Shown here: in pieces, positions 41,101 to 50,264 of the stretch | Numbering within the stretch: position 1 is the stretch's first letter | How the letters are laid out: each line of letters begins with the position of its first letter | From: an uncultured Clostridia bacterium | Lineage (GTDB): Bacteria > Bacillota > Clostridia > Christensenellales > CAG-917 | Assembly (NCBI GenBank): GCA_944372795.1 | Contig: CALWAF010000001.1 | Location: 128,390 to 192,389, forward strand | Reading direction: 5' to 3' | Length of the DNA: 64,000 nt | The notes under the pieces: generated by a model | Seen by the model: the letters and a program-made list of their open reading frames with translations, nothing else | Told to the model about the DNA's origin: nothing | The model's database searches: none | Translations under genes and position numbers: made by a program

Positions 41101-43722
41101 TCACTCCAACGCGTGCAGTTTTTCCTTGAGTTTTGCGGCTCTCTCTTCCGCCTGCGCGAGCTTTTCGCGCTCACCGTCCACCAGCTTCTGGGGAGCTTTT
41201 GACACAAAGGCTTTGTTGGACAGCAGCTGTTTCAGCCTTTTCACCTCCGCCTCCGCCTTTGCGATCTCTTTCGAGAGCCTGTCTTTTTCCTTTTCGGTGT
41301 CCACCATATCTCCGAGGGGCACCAGCACCTCGGCGGCTGCGGTGACGACAGCCACGGTCTTTTCGGCGATCTCGCTCTTGTCCGCGACGAAGACGACTTC
41401 GCCCACGCCCGCGAGTTTCTCGAGATAGACAGCCGCCTGACGCATGAATTTCTCGTCGGCGGGGATGAGATACGCCTTGACCTTCTTGCCCACGGGCACA
41501 TTCATCTCGGCGCGCATATTGCGCACGGCGACGATGGTCTCGCGCAAAGCCTCGAAGCTCTTCTCTTCCTTTCTGAACACCGTCTTCTTATTGTATGCGG
41601 GCCATTCCGACACCATAAGCACACTGCCCTTCGGCGCGTATTTGGAGTAGATCTCCTCCGTGATGAAGGGCATGAAGGGGTGCAGCAGCTTGAGTATGGC
41701 GGTGAGGACGTAGGTCAGCATCGCGACGGCGTGGGAGTGCGCCTTTTTGTCCCCGCTGTACAGCATGGGCTTGGACATCTCGATGTACCAGTCGCAGAAC
41801 TCCGACCACGTGAAGTCGTACAGTTTCGCCGCGGCAAGACCTATCTCGTATTTGTTAAGGTTGATGGTGACGTCCTTCACGACGTCGTTGAGACGGGTGA
41901 GGATCCACTTGTCCGCACCGTTGAGGCGGGTGGGGAAAGAGAGGTCGTCATCGTCGTTCACGTTCATGATGACGAAGCGGCTGGCATTCCACAGCTTGTT
42001 GATGAAGTTGCGGCAGCTCTCTATCTTGCCCACCGTAAAGCGGGTGTCGCTGCCGGGAGCGATGCCCGTGGCGAGGGAGAAACGCAGAGCATCCGCGCCG
42101 TAGGTGTCGATGAGCTCGAGGGGGTCTATGCCGTTGCCCGCGCTCTTGGACATCTTCTTGCCGTTCGCGTCGCGCACGAGCCCGTGGATGAGCACCTCGG
42201 AGAAAGGCACTTCGTGCATCATCTCTATGCCGCTGAAGATCATCCTCGCCACCCAGAAGAAGATGATGTCGTACGCCGTCACCAGCACGCTGGTGGGATA
42301 GAAGTAAGACAGATTCTTGTTCTTTCTGGGATAACCGAGGGTGCTGAACGGCCAGAGCGCGGAGCTGAACCACGTGTCCAACACGTCCTCGTCCTGATGC
42401 ATATGCCCGCCGCACTTGGGGCAGCACTCGGGCGCCGTCTTCGCCACCACGGTCTCGCCGCAGTCGTCGCAGTACCACGCGGGGATGCGGTGTCCCCACC
42501 ACAGCTGACGGGAGATGCACCAGTCCTTGATGTTCTCCATCCAATTGAAATAAGTCTTCTCGAAGCGGGCGGGGATGAACTCCACCTTCTTGCTTCTCAC
42601 CGCCTTGATTGCGGGCTCCGCAAGGGGCTTCATCTTGACGAACCACTGTTTGGACACGATGGCTTCCACCGTCTCGCCGCAGCGGTAGCACTCGCCTACG
42701 TTGTGGGCGTAGGGTTCTATCTTTTCGAGATAACCCTGTTTTTCCAGATCCTCGACCACCGCCTTCCTGCACTCGAGCCTGTCCATGCCGCAGTACTTGC
42801 CGGCATTCTCGTTCATCCTGCCCTCGTCGTCGATGACTCGGATGACGGGAAGGTCATGCCTGAGCCCGAGCTCGAAGTCGTTGGGATCGTGCGCGGGAGT
42901 GATCTTGACCGCGCCCGTGCCGAAGCCGATCTCGACATAGTCGTCGGCGACGACGGGGATGATCCTGTCGGTGAGAGGCAGACGGAGCATACGTCCGACG
43001 TATGCCTGCATTCGCTCGTCCTTGGGGTTGACCGCGACCGCCGTGTCGCCCAGCATCGTCTCGGGACGCGTAGTCGCGATGGTGATGTAGCCGTCGCCGT
43101 CCGCAAAGGGATAGCGGTAATACCACAGATTGGACTGCTGCTCGTTATAGACGACCTCGGCGTCCGAGAGCGCCGTCTTGCAGTGAGGGCACCAATTGAT
43201 GATGCGGTCGCCGCGGTAAATGAGACCTTTCTTGTAATAGCGCACGAAGGCGTCCACAACAGCGGCGGACAGATTCTTGTCCATCGTGAAGGCTTCCTTG
43301 GACCAGTCGCATGAGGTGCCCAGACGTTTGAGCTGCTCGACGATCCTGCCGCCGTACTTCTCTTTCCACGCCCACGCGCGCTCGAGGAACTCTTCCCTGC
43401 CCACGTCGGCTTTGGTGAGCCCTTCCTGCTCCTTCATCTGCTCGACGATCTTGACCTCTGTCGCGATGGATGCGTGGTCGGTGCCGGGCAGCCACAGCGT
43501 CTCGAATCCGCTCATGCGCTTGAAGCGGATGATGATGTCTTGGATGGTGTGATTGAGGGCATGACCCATGTGCAACTGTCCCGTGATGTTGGGAGGGGGC
43601 ATCATGATCGTGAAAGGCTCCTTCTCGTCGTTGGGATGAGCCTCGAAGTACTTGCCCTTCATCCAGAAGTCGTAGATCCTCTTCTCGAAAGAGGGATCAT
43701 AGGTCTTTTCCATTTTGTCCAT
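41101..43722 (-). CDS. valS: Valyl-tRNA synthetase
   Basis: Class I synthetase of 873 aa. HIGH-type motif HMGH at 51-54, KMSKS in KKMSKSAGNGIDPL near 521, an editing domain between them, a zinc site (CDDCGETV, CCPKCGG) near 420-440, and a C-terminal coiled-coil arm (about 800-873) that grips tRNA-Val. Two possible ATGs (43722 and 43713). Second gene after the PgsA-like gene; the 35-base gap leaves no room for a T-box. Confidence 0.98.
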   Translation of the reverse strand: MDKMEKTYDPSFEKRIYDFWMKGKYFEAHPNDEKEPFTIMMPPPNITGQLHMGHALNHTIQDIIIRFKRMSGFETLWLPGTDHASIATEVKIVEQMKEQEGLTKADVGREEFLERAWAWKEKYGGRIVEQLKRLGTSCDWSKEAFTMDKNLSAAVVDAFVRYYKKGLIYRGDRIINWCPHCKTALSDAEVVYNEQQSNLWYYRYPFADGDGYITIATTRPETMLGDTAVAVNPKDERMQAYVGRMLRLPLTDRIIPVVADDYVEIGFGTGAVKITPAHDPNDFELGLRHDLPVIRVIDDEGRMNENAGKYCGMDRLECRKAVVEDLEKQGYLEKIEPYAHNVGECYRCGETVEAIVSKQWFVKMKPLAEPAIKAVRSKKVEFIPARFEKTYFNWMENIKDWCISRQLWWGHRIPAWYCDDCGETVVAKTAPECCPKCGGHMHQDEDVLDTWFSSALWPFSTLGYPRKNKNLSYFYPTSVLVTAYDIIFFWVARMIFSGIEMMHEVPFSEVLIHGLVRDANGKKMSKSAGNGIDPLELIDTYGADALRFSLATGIAPGSDTRFTVGKIESCRNFINKLWNASRFVIMNVNDDDDLSFPTRLNGADKWILTRLNDVVKDVTINLNKYEIGLAAAKLYDFTWSEFCDWYIEMSKPMLYSGDKKAHSHAVAMLTYVLTAILKLLHPFMPFITEEIYSKYAPKGSVLMVSEWPAYNKKTVFRKEEKSFEALRETIVAVRNMRAEMNVPVGKKVKAYLIPADEKFMRQAAVYLEKLAGVGEVVFVADKSEIAEKTVAVVTAAAEVLVPLGDMVDTEKEKDRLSKEIAKAEAEVKRLKQLLSNKAFVSKAPQKLVDGEREKLAQAEERAAKLKEKLHALE

Positions 43723-43757
43723 AAAATTTATCCTCTCGTGTCCGAAAACTTATATCC

Positions 43758-44558
43758 TCATTCTTTGTCTGCGCCGTCAGTGCTCTCTTCCACGGAATAC
43801 GCCACCGTCTTTTCTTCGCCCGCATTCTTGCCCGCGAGGGGGTTATTGCTGCTGTCCGTGGTCTTGGCGCTCTCCGCCGTGACCTTCTCCATCTCGCCGC
43901 GGTTGATCTTCCTTATCTGTTTGATGATGTCCACAAGATAGCCTATCGCGGCGGCATAGCTCATGCAGATGCCCCACGCGAGGATACCCCAATCCGCAAA
44001 CGCGACATAGGGGTGGAAGAAGGCGAGCAGCACGCCCATCGACACCGTGAACGACGCCACTTTGCCCATCCAATTCGCCTGTACTTTCGCGCCCTTCTTC
44101 ATCACGAGGGGAGCGGCGCACACCATGATCGCCTCCTTGAGCAGGAGAAGGATGACGAATGCGTAGTGGACATACCAGCCGCCGCTCGCTTCCATGGTCG
44201 CGGCGCCGAGGACGGACAGTCCTTCGGTGGCTTCGCCGAGGGGGGTGAGCCCCGTGCACAGCGATAGACAGAAAAGCACGGAGATGTGCATCAGTTTGTC
44301 CGCCAGCGGGTCGAGTGCCATGCCGATGCCGGAGGTCATGTTGAACCTTCTTGCGATCCAGCCGTCAACGAGGTCGCTGCCCGCCGCCACCGCGAATACG
44401 CCGAGTGCGACGTAAAGGAGCACGGGATTCGCCCTGACGCCCGCAAGCGCCATCAGCACGATGTACGCCGGGATGCAGAGGATGCGGAAATAGGTGATGA
44501 GATTGGGGATGGTCCAAAGCTCTTTTTTGTCGATCTGCGCCATGCCTTTGTATGCCAT
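43758..44558 (-). CDS. CDP-alcohol phosphatidyltransferase (PgsA-like)
   Basis: Integral membrane enzyme of 266 aa. The CAP motif DG-x2-AR-x8-G-x3-D-x3-D is complete: Asp65, Gly66, Ala69, Arg70, Gly79, Asp83, Asp87. About five to six TM helices follow and a hydrophilic C-terminal tail of about 50 residues is longer than usual. Likely phosphatidylglycerophosphate or cardiolipin synthesis. Start at 44558 with GGTGG upstream; promoter immediately ahead. Confidence 0.92.
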   Translation of the reverse strand: MAYKGMAQIDKKELWTIPNLITYFRILCIPAYIVLMALAGVRANPVLLYVALGVFAVAAGSDLVDGWIARRFNMTSGIGMALDPLADKLMHISVLFCLSLCTGLTPLGEATEGLSVLGAATMEASGGWYVHYAFVILLLLKEAIMVCAAPLVMKKGAKVQANWMGKVASFTVSMGVLLAFFHPYVAFADWGILAWGICMSYAAAIGYLVDIIKQIRKINRGEMEKVTAESAKTTDSSNNPLAGKNAGEEKTVAYSVEESTDGADKE

Positions 44559-44593
44559 GTAGATTCCACCGCCTTGATGCAAATTGTTTGTTT

Positions 44594-44622
44594 ATTATAT
44601 CACGCTCACACACGCGTGTAAA
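44594..44622 (-). promoter_or_regulatory. Sigma-A promoter of the pgsA-valS operon
   Basis: Minus strand TTTACA, 17-bp spacer, TATAAT, about 35 bases before the start codon. Confidence 0.82.
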
Positions 44623-44699
44623 GAACTTTGGGGTGCAGTGACGAAATAAAAGCGCGCTCACCTCTCCCGCGCGACTCGGGGACGCACTCCCCCGCTCTC

Positions 44700-44727
44700 A
44701 AAAAAAAACGCCGTCCAAAGGACGGCG
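44700..44727 (-). terminator. Terminator after the HAD phosphatase
   Basis: Perfect stem CGCCGTCC/GGACGGCG with 3-base loop followed by nine Ts on the minus strand; ends the ddh-HAD unit. Confidence 0.9.
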
Positions 44728-44732
44728 CCCGA

Positions 44733-45395
44733 TCATTTTTCCTCTTGCAACAGGAAGTCTCCCAGCTCCTTCGGAGTCCGGAAGAGATAATCCGCACCGT
44801 GCGCTGCGAGCTCCTCCCTTCCGCCGTATCCCCACAGCACGCCCGCACTGTCCATGCCCGCGAGCTTCGCGCCGTCGATGTCGTAGAGCCTGTCCCCCAC
44901 CATGAGCGCGCCCGAGGCGTCCTTCATGCCGAGGTTCTCCATCACATAGCGGATGACTTCTATCTTGCTGTCGCGGGAACTGTCGCTCTCCGCTCCGCCT
45001 ATGAAGTCGAAGTACGGCGAGAGTTCCAGCGCGTCCAGCATCATCACCGTGAATTTGAGTGGTTTGGACGTCGCGACGGCAAGCCGCAGTCCCCCCTCTT
45101 TCAGGCGTGCGAAAAGCTCGCGCATACCGGCGTACACCGTGCAGTCCCGCCATCCCGACACCTCGTAGTCGGCGCGGTAAAGGCGGATCATATCCTCGAT
45201 GAGCTCGGTGTCGTACACCCCTAGAATGTCACGCATCGACACTCGGAAGGGCGGCCCCACCATGAGGTCAAGCTGCGCCTCGGTGTACGGCACGCCCTTG
45301 ACGTCGAGAGCCGCACGGATGCACTTCAAAATGCCCGGCTTGCTGTCGGTGATGGTGCCGTCGAGATCGAAAAATACCGTGTGGTAGCTTCTCAT
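44733..45395 (-). CDS. HAD-family hydrolase, phosphoglycolate-phosphatase-like
   Basis: 220-aa haloacid-dehalogenase phosphatase. Motif I FFDLDGTITD with Asp10 and Asp12, motif II Ser in VATSKP near 107-112, Lys in motif III, and motif IV VGDRLYDIDGAK near 168-179. A helical cap lies between motifs I and II. Start at the ATG that overlaps the ddh stop. Likely a Gph/PpaX-type housekeeping phosphatase. Confidence 0.92.
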   Translation of the reverse strand: MRSYHTVFFDLDGTITDSKPGILKCIRAALDVKGVPYTEAQLDLMVGPPFRVSMRDILGVYDTELIEDMIRLYRADYEVSGWRDCTVYAGMRELFARLKEGGLRLAVATSKPLKFTVMMLDALELSPYFDFIGGAESDSSRDSKIEVIRYVMENLGMKDASGALMVGDRLYDIDGAKLAGMDSAGVLWGYGGREELAAHGADYLFRTPKELGDFLLQEEK

Positions 45396-46366
45396 CACAG
45401 GGTGTGGGCGATGAAGTCTATCCTGTCCTCGTCCGTGAGGGTGATGACGGGGATGTCGAGGATGGTCTTTGCGCCGCGCTCGCCCGCCGCGTACAGTTTG
45501 GCGTTGACCTTGGCGTACGCCATTAGCACGCTCGCGGTGAAGTCGGGGTTGCTGTCGAGTGCGAGAGAGAACTCCACGCGCTCCTTCATTCCGTTGACGT
45601 CGCCGCTGCGCAGCACGAATCCGCCGTGAGGCATGGCGGTGTGGTCGCGGTCGAATTCCTCCGCGCTTATGAAATGCACTACGGTGTCGTATTCATCGAA
45701 ATAGTTGGGCATGGTGACGATCTCGCGCTCGATCTCCGCCTTGTCGGCGTCGTCCGCCGCCACGACGAAGCACTCGCGCAGGTGCTTGTCACGGGTGGTG
45801 AGGGACGCGCCCTCGCCCCTCCTTGCCGCGTCCAGCGCCGCCTGCTTAGGCACGGTGTACTGCACGCCTTTCAGGACGCCCTTGATCTTGCGCACCGCCT
45901 CGCTGTGTCCCTGCGAGACGCCCTTGCCCCAAAACGTCTGGGTGTTGCCGTCCGCGAGCACGCCGCCGAACAGGGCGCGCATAAGAGAGAACAGACCCGG
46001 ATCCCAACCTATGCCGATGAAGGAGAGATGCCCGCTTTCGGACGCGATCTTCTCCATATCCGTGACGTAGCCGCGCATTTTGGCGTGGGTGTCGAAGCTG
46101 TCCACGGTGTTGAAATGCACAGCCGCCGCTTTGCCCAGATCCACGAGGTCGTTCGCCGAGCCCGTGCAGAGGGCGAGCACGTCTATCTTACCCTCAAACG
46201 AAGGAAGGTCGGACTGCCTGAAAAAGGGAGTGCCGAAGGGAGAGGTCATGACGGCGGGGTCGCGTCGCGTGAAAATGCCGACGAGCTCGAAGTCTTCCGA
46301 TGCCGCGGCGATCTTCTCGCACGCCCTGCCGAGGTTGCCGTAACCTACGATGCCGAACTTGATCAT
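45395..46366 (-). CDS. ddh: meso-Diaminopimelate D-dehydrogenase
   Basis: NADPH-dependent enzyme giving meso-DAP directly from tetrahydrodipicolinate (323 aa). The N-terminal Rossmann motif GIVGYGNLGR, CTGSANDL, and the central FIGIGWDPGLFSLMRALF segment are typical of the family. Start at 46366 with GGAGG upstream. It shows that this lineage makes lysine/peptidoglycan meso-DAP by the one-step dehydrogenase route. Confidence 0.96.
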   Translation of the reverse strand: MIKFGIVGYGNLGRACEKIAAASEDFELVGIFTRRDPAVMTSPFGTPFFRQSDLPSFEGKIDVLALCTGSANDLVDLGKAAAVHFNTVDSFDTHAKMRGYVTDMEKIASESGHLSFIGIGWDPGLFSLMRALFGGVLADGNTQTFWGKGVSQGHSEAVRKIKGVLKGVQYTVPKQAALDAARRGEGASLTTRDKHLRECFVVAADDADKAEIEREIVTMPNYFDEYDTVVHFISAEEFDRDHTAMPHGGFVLRSGDVNGMKERVEFSLALDSNPDFTASVLMAYAKVNAKLYAAGERGAKTILDIPVITLTDEDRIDFIAHTL

Positions 46367-46401
46367 ATTTGCCTCCGAAAACCGAATTTTATTCAACGAG
46401 G

Positions 46402-46430
46402 ATTTTACATCATTACGCGGCGTATGGCAA
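46402..46430 (-). promoter_or_regulatory. Sigma-A promoter of ddh
   Basis: Minus strand TTGCCA, 17-bp spacer, TAAAAT, 35 bases before the start. The rest of the 46367-46706 gap is GC-rich with no antitoxin or other gene. Confidence 0.78.
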
Positions 46431-46706
46431 GCAATTGAAACGCGCGCACGAAATAAACGACACCCGTCTTCTCGCGCCGCGCACGGGCGAAAAATCGACG
46501 AAGAGGGGGAAAACTCCGCCCGCCGCGTGCCGCGCGGGACGCACTAACCGTGCCGCACGGGACGCACGAACTGCGCGTCCGCCGCACCGCGCCTTATGCC
46601 CGCTAGGCCCTCACACTTCCCGCGGTGCAGACAAAAACCGCGCCGCTCTCATATGCTGTAATGTTATAAAAACCGTCACGCACGGCAATCATCCGGGAGT
46701 ATGGAA

Positions 46707-47054
46707 ATGGTCAAACGCGGCGAGATATATTACGCCGATCTGAGCCCCGTCGTGGGCAGCGAACAGGGCGGGGTGCGCCCCGTGCTCGTCGTGCAGAACG
46801 ACGTGGGCAACCGCTACAGTCCCACCGTGATCGCGGCGGCGATCACGTCCAAGCTGGACAAAGCGAGACTGCCCACCCACATCGCCGTCCCGGAAGGAAC
46901 GTGCGGACTGCCGCAGAACTCCGTCGTGCTGCTGGAGCAGATCCGCACCATAGACAAACAGCGCCTCAAAGAAAAGATAGGCGAACTGCCCGCACTCATG
47001 ATGGCGCGCGTCAACGAAGCGCTGCTCGTATCGCTGGGGTTTTTCGAGACCTGA
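46707..47054 (+). CDS. MazF/PemK-family mRNA interferase, apparently without adjacent antitoxin
   Basis: 115-aa toxin-family protein starting MVKRGEIYYADLSPVVGSEQ, with the conserved GGVRPVLVVQND strand and the TVIAAAITSK motif. Closest to Bacillus EndoA (NdoA). GGGAG is seven bases before the ATG at 46707; the ATG at 46701 is too close to it. No mazE-type ORF precedes or follows. In Bacilli EndoA follows alr and its antitoxin EndoAI; here alr is 18 kb away. Confidence 0.92.
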   Translation: MVKRGEIYYADLSPVVGSEQGGVRPVLVVQNDVGNRYSPTVIAAAITSKLDKARLPTHIAVPEGTCGLPQNSVVLLEQIRTIDKQRLKEKIGELPALMMARVNEALLVSLGFFET

Positions 47055-47184
47055 AGAGCCTTCGCCGGAGTCGTCGCCCTATTCCATTATCGTACATTGC
47101 GTCATACACCGACACACCGCATATACCATGTGCCCGCACCGCTCTCACCGACACCGTTCTCCGTCGCAAAATCGACTAAAACAC

Positions 47185-47209
47185 AAAACGCGCGTTCATC
47201 GCGCGTTTT
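47185..47209. terminator. Bidirectional terminator between mazF and nnrD
   Basis: Perfect 10-bp stem AAAACGCGCG/CGCGCGTTTT with a 5-base loop between two converging genes. Confidence 0.85.
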
Positions 47210-47233
47210 CAGCATTATAAACTGTCGTTCTTG

Positions 47234-48139
47234 TTAAAGCCGCATCACTCCCTGCAATTCGTCGAAAGCGAGAGGAAGGGTGGACATGATGTCGTCGGGG
47301 AGGTGCGAGATGGCGTTGGTGCGGCTGAACTCCGCACTGCGTCCCAGCGTGTACGCCCCGGTGCGCGCCGCAAGAAGAGCGGGCACTTTCCACGCGAGCA
47401 ATCCCGCGATGATACCCGCAAGCACATCTCCGCTCCCTCCCTTGGAGAGGCGGGAATTGCCCGTGGAATTTATCCATATCTCCCTGCCGTCGGTGATGAC
47501 ACTCTCGTGGCTTTTCAGCACGAGAACGCATTCGTGGCGCGCGGCGTAGCTTGCCGCGGCTCCCGCGGGGTCGCGGGCTATCTCGTCCGCGGTCATGCCC
47601 GTCATGCGGGCGAACTCCCCCGTGTGAGGCGTGAGCACCGCTCTGCCCGCGAAGCTGTCCACCTCTTTCGCGCACGCAAGCCCGTCGGCATCCAGCACGA
47701 ACGGCGCATCGGTCTTGTCGAGCAGGAAACGCACATATCCCAAGGCATCTCCCCTGCCCATGCCCATGCCTACGGCAAATGACGTAGCGCCCTTTGCGAG
47801 CTTCCTTGCCGTCTCCTCGTCGAACACGATGCCGCCGTCCTTTGACGGCAGCGGGAATACGGCGGAATATCTCACCGTTTTGTAAAGTGCGGAGGCAAGA
47901 AAATCGGGCACGGCGAGCACGGTCGTCCCCGCCCCGGAGCGCATTGCCGCCTCTCCCGCGAGCGCTAGCACTTCCGCCGCGCTTTCGGCGGCGAACTGCG
48001 GTGCGCCGACATAGTTGGCACACCCTCCGATGACGACGCATCTGCCGAAGCTGCCCTTGTTGCCCTCGTCCGTCCTGAACGGGAGCCCGAATTGCAGCGA
48101 GGCAAGGTCGTTTTTCATTATCGCGGGTTTATTGTCCAT
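47234..48139 (-). CDS. nnrD: ADP-dependent NAD(P)H-hydrate dehydratase
   Basis: Repairs hydrated NAD(P)H (301 aa). Ribokinase-like fold with the YjeF C-domain signatures: GRCVVIGG near the N-terminus, LTPHTGEFARM near 168, and GGSGDVLAGIIAG near 235 containing the catalytic Asp. The usual N-terminal epimerase domain (NnrE) is absent, so this is the stand-alone dehydratase. Confidence 0.94.
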   Translation of the reverse strand: MDNKPAIMKNDLASLQFGLPFRTDEGNKGSFGRCVVIGGCANYVGAPQFAAESAAEVLALAGEAAMRSGAGTTVLAVPDFLASALYKTVRYSAVFPLPSKDGGIVFDEETARKLAKGATSFAVGMGMGRGDALGYVRFLLDKTDAPFVLDADGLACAKEVDSFAGRAVLTPHTGEFARMTGMTADEIARDPAGAAASYAARHECVLVLKSHESVITDGREIWINSTGNSRLSKGGSGDVLAGIIAGLLAWKVPALLAARTGAYTLGRSAEFSRTNAISHLPDDIMSTLPLAFDELQGVMRL

Positions 48140-48200
48140 TTTGTATCACAAAACCGCCTTTTCTGTCATTATTCTGCCTTGTCAGACTCGTCGGCGACAT

Positions 48201-48749
48201 TTACGCGTCGGGGAACATCTCCCCGCCCAACTCGTCCGCAATGGTCGGGATCACTTCGTCGATGGTGCTCCGTCCGAAGCCGCGCTGCCACAGATACGCC
48301 CCCACCTTCCCTAGGTCTTTGCGCTCGGTGATGCGCCCCGCTACGACATACTTGCGGGCGATGCCGAGAGCCTTTTCCCTCTCGTCCTCGTCCGAGACGG
48401 CGTCGGCGATGCCGTTGAGCACGATCTCCCGCGCGACGCCCTTTTCCGTCACCAGCTTATATTCCATCTTTTTCCGTCCCAGCTTCCCGCCGTAGTACTC
48501 CACGAAGTCGGCGACATAGCGGACGTCGTCGATGTAGCCGTAATGCTTCGCGCGGGCGATGGCGTCTTCCACCTCGGACTTGTGATAGCCCTTCTTGTAC
48601 AGCCGCTCCCGCACCTCTTTCTCGGAGCGCGGCGACAGGGAGAGATATTTTGCAGCAGCATCGAACGCGGAGACTTTGGACTTCTCTCTCCCGCTCTCTC
48701 CGTCCGCAGACGCATTGGTTTTTTTCTTCTCGTTTTCCGTGTCCCGCAT
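48201..48749 (-). CDS. recX: Regulatory protein RecX
   Basis: 182-aa modulator of RecA filaments made of three-helix repeats. SEKEVRERLYKKGYHKSEVEDAI (split at about 43-66) and GYIDDVRYVADFV near 72 match the family. The Lys/Glu-rich N-terminal 25 residues are probably disordered. ATG at 48749 chosen over an upstream TTG. No recA in the window. Confidence 0.9.
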   Translation of the reverse strand: MRDTENEKKKTNASADGESGREKSKVSAFDAAAKYLSLSPRSEKEVRERLYKKGYHKSEVEDAIARAKHYGYIDDVRYVADFVEYYGGKLGRKKMEYKLVTEKGVAREIVLNGIADAVSDEDEREKALGIARKYVVAGRITERKDLGKVGAYLWQRGFGRSTIDEVIPTIADELGGEMFPDA

Positions 48750-48829
48750 ACTGCCCCGTCCTTTCCGCCACGGTTTCGTCAAACCGACCTTGATGCGCGT
48801 TTATCACACAAAAAGGTGTTTAAGCAAGC

Positions 48830-48856
48830 AAAAACGGCAGCCGAACTGCCGTTTTT
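48830..48856 (-). terminator. Terminator of ilvE
   Basis: Perfect 11-bp stem AAAAACGGCAG/CTGCCGTTTTT with a 5-base loop, 16 bases after the ilvE stop. Confidence 0.88.
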
Positions 48857-48871
48857 GCGCTTTTTGCATTC

Positions 48872-49933
48872 TTACTTGACTTTGTACACCCAGCCGAACT
48901 CGTCGGGATAACGTCCCGTCTGGATGCCGGTGATGCGGTCATACAGCCACTCGGTGATCTTGCCCATCTTGCCTCCGTTGATCTCCATATCGAGGTCCTT
49001 GTAGGTGATCATGCCCACGGGAGAGATGACTGCCGCCGTGCCGGTGCCGAATGCTTCGTCCAGCTTGCCGTTCTTGTACGCCTCCACCACTTCGTCGATG
49101 GGAAGGTGTCTCTCTTCCACCTTATAGCCGTACTTGCGCAGCACTGTGAGGGCGCTGTCACGAGTGATGCCGCGAAGGATGGAGCCGTCCAGCATCGGGG
49201 TGACCACGGTGCCGTCGATGACGAAGACCATGTTCATGGAACCGACTTCCTCGACATACTTCTTCTCCGCGCCGTCCAGCCAGAGCACCTGATCATAGCC
49301 CTTTTCCTTGGCGCGCTCGCCCGCGAGCAGACTGCACGCGTAGTTGCCCATGCACTTCGCTTCGCCCGTGCCGCCCTTGGACGCGCGGGTGAGCTCCGTT
49401 TCGACAATGAGCTTGGTGGGTTCGAGCCCGTGCTCGTAGTAGCTGCCCACGGGGGACAGGATGATGGTGAAGATGAACTTCTTGGAAGGATGCACGCCGA
49501 GGAACGCCTCCGACCCGAACATGAAGGGACGGATGTAAAGTGCGGTGCCGGGCGCGGTGGGGATCCACTCCTCTTCCAGCTTGACAAGCTCCGCCAGCGC
49601 ATTCACGACGACGTCGATGTCGACCTGTGCCATGCACAGTCTCTCCGCGCTCCTGTTCATACGCACGAAGTTGTCGCGGGGACGGAACATAGTGATCTCG
49701 CCCTTCGCGTTCTTGTAGGCTTTCAGCCCCTCAAAGATGCCCTGACCGTAATGCAGCGAGCAGCAGGCGGGATCCACCTTGAAGTCGTCATAGGGGACGA
49801 TCTCGGGCTCGCTCCAGCCGCCCTTTGCGTCATCGTATTCCATCACGAGCATATAGTCGGTGAAATACTTGCCGAAGCCGAGCTTGGAAAAGTCGGGCTT
49901 TTGCTTCCTTTCTTTGACAGGTGTGATTTTCAT
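48872..49933 (-). CDS. ilvE: Branched-chain amino acid aminotransferase
   Basis: Class IV PLP aminotransferase of 353 aa. CSLHYGQGIFEGLKAY at 58-73, the PLP lysine Lys193 in GEAKCMGNYA, and EVGSMNMVFV are typical of the type II BCAT group. Start at 49933 with AAGGAG upstream; the open extension upstream is non-coding. It can also transaminate substrates that feed IorAB. Confidence 0.96.
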   Translation of the reverse strand: MKITPVKERKQKPDFSKLGFGKYFTDYMLVMEYDDAKGGWSEPEIVPYDDFKVDPACCSLHYGQGIFEGLKAYKNAKGEITMFRPRDNFVRMNRSAERLCMAQVDIDVVVNALAELVKLEEEWIPTAPGTALYIRPFMFGSEAFLGVHPSKKFIFTIILSPVGSYYEHGLEPTKLIVETELTRASKGGTGEAKCMGNYACSLLAGERAKEKGYDQVLWLDGAEKKYVEEVGSMNMVFVIDGTVVTPMLDGSILRGITRDSALTVLRKYGYKVEERHLPIDEVVEAYKNGKLDEAFGTGTAAVISPVGMITYKDLDMEINGGKMGKITEWLYDRITGIQTGRYPDEFGWVYKVK

Positions 49934-50264
49934 ATTTATCTCCTTGGTGCCTGCGCACCGAAATGAATATTCTTTGTTTTTCCGCGCAGTCGGCGCGGTG
50001 TTCGCCCTCTCGGACGTCTGTTTTGCCGCAAAACGCACGTTTCGTGTTTTTATCTCACCTCATCGGACGCCGAGTCCGAATATGAGAAGGTCTGATAATA
50101 CACATCGGAACACGTATCGTATTTTACGTATTTTCCGCCCCTTCTTTTTGGGGACACGCATCGTGTTTTCGGAAGAACCCGACGCGTCTTGGCGGCTTTC
50201 CGGGCGGCTCCGAAGATGTCGCCTTATGATTTTTCGAGGAAGGCTCCGCGCGTCTTCTCGCGGC
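49934..50264. other. Intergenic region between the YigZ-family gene and ilvE
   Basis: About 330 bases without a supported ORF. A weak hairpin (CTCATCGGAC with GTCCG and ATATGAG) lies at about 50056-50091. No T-box or leader peptide for ilvE was found. Confidence 0.5.
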
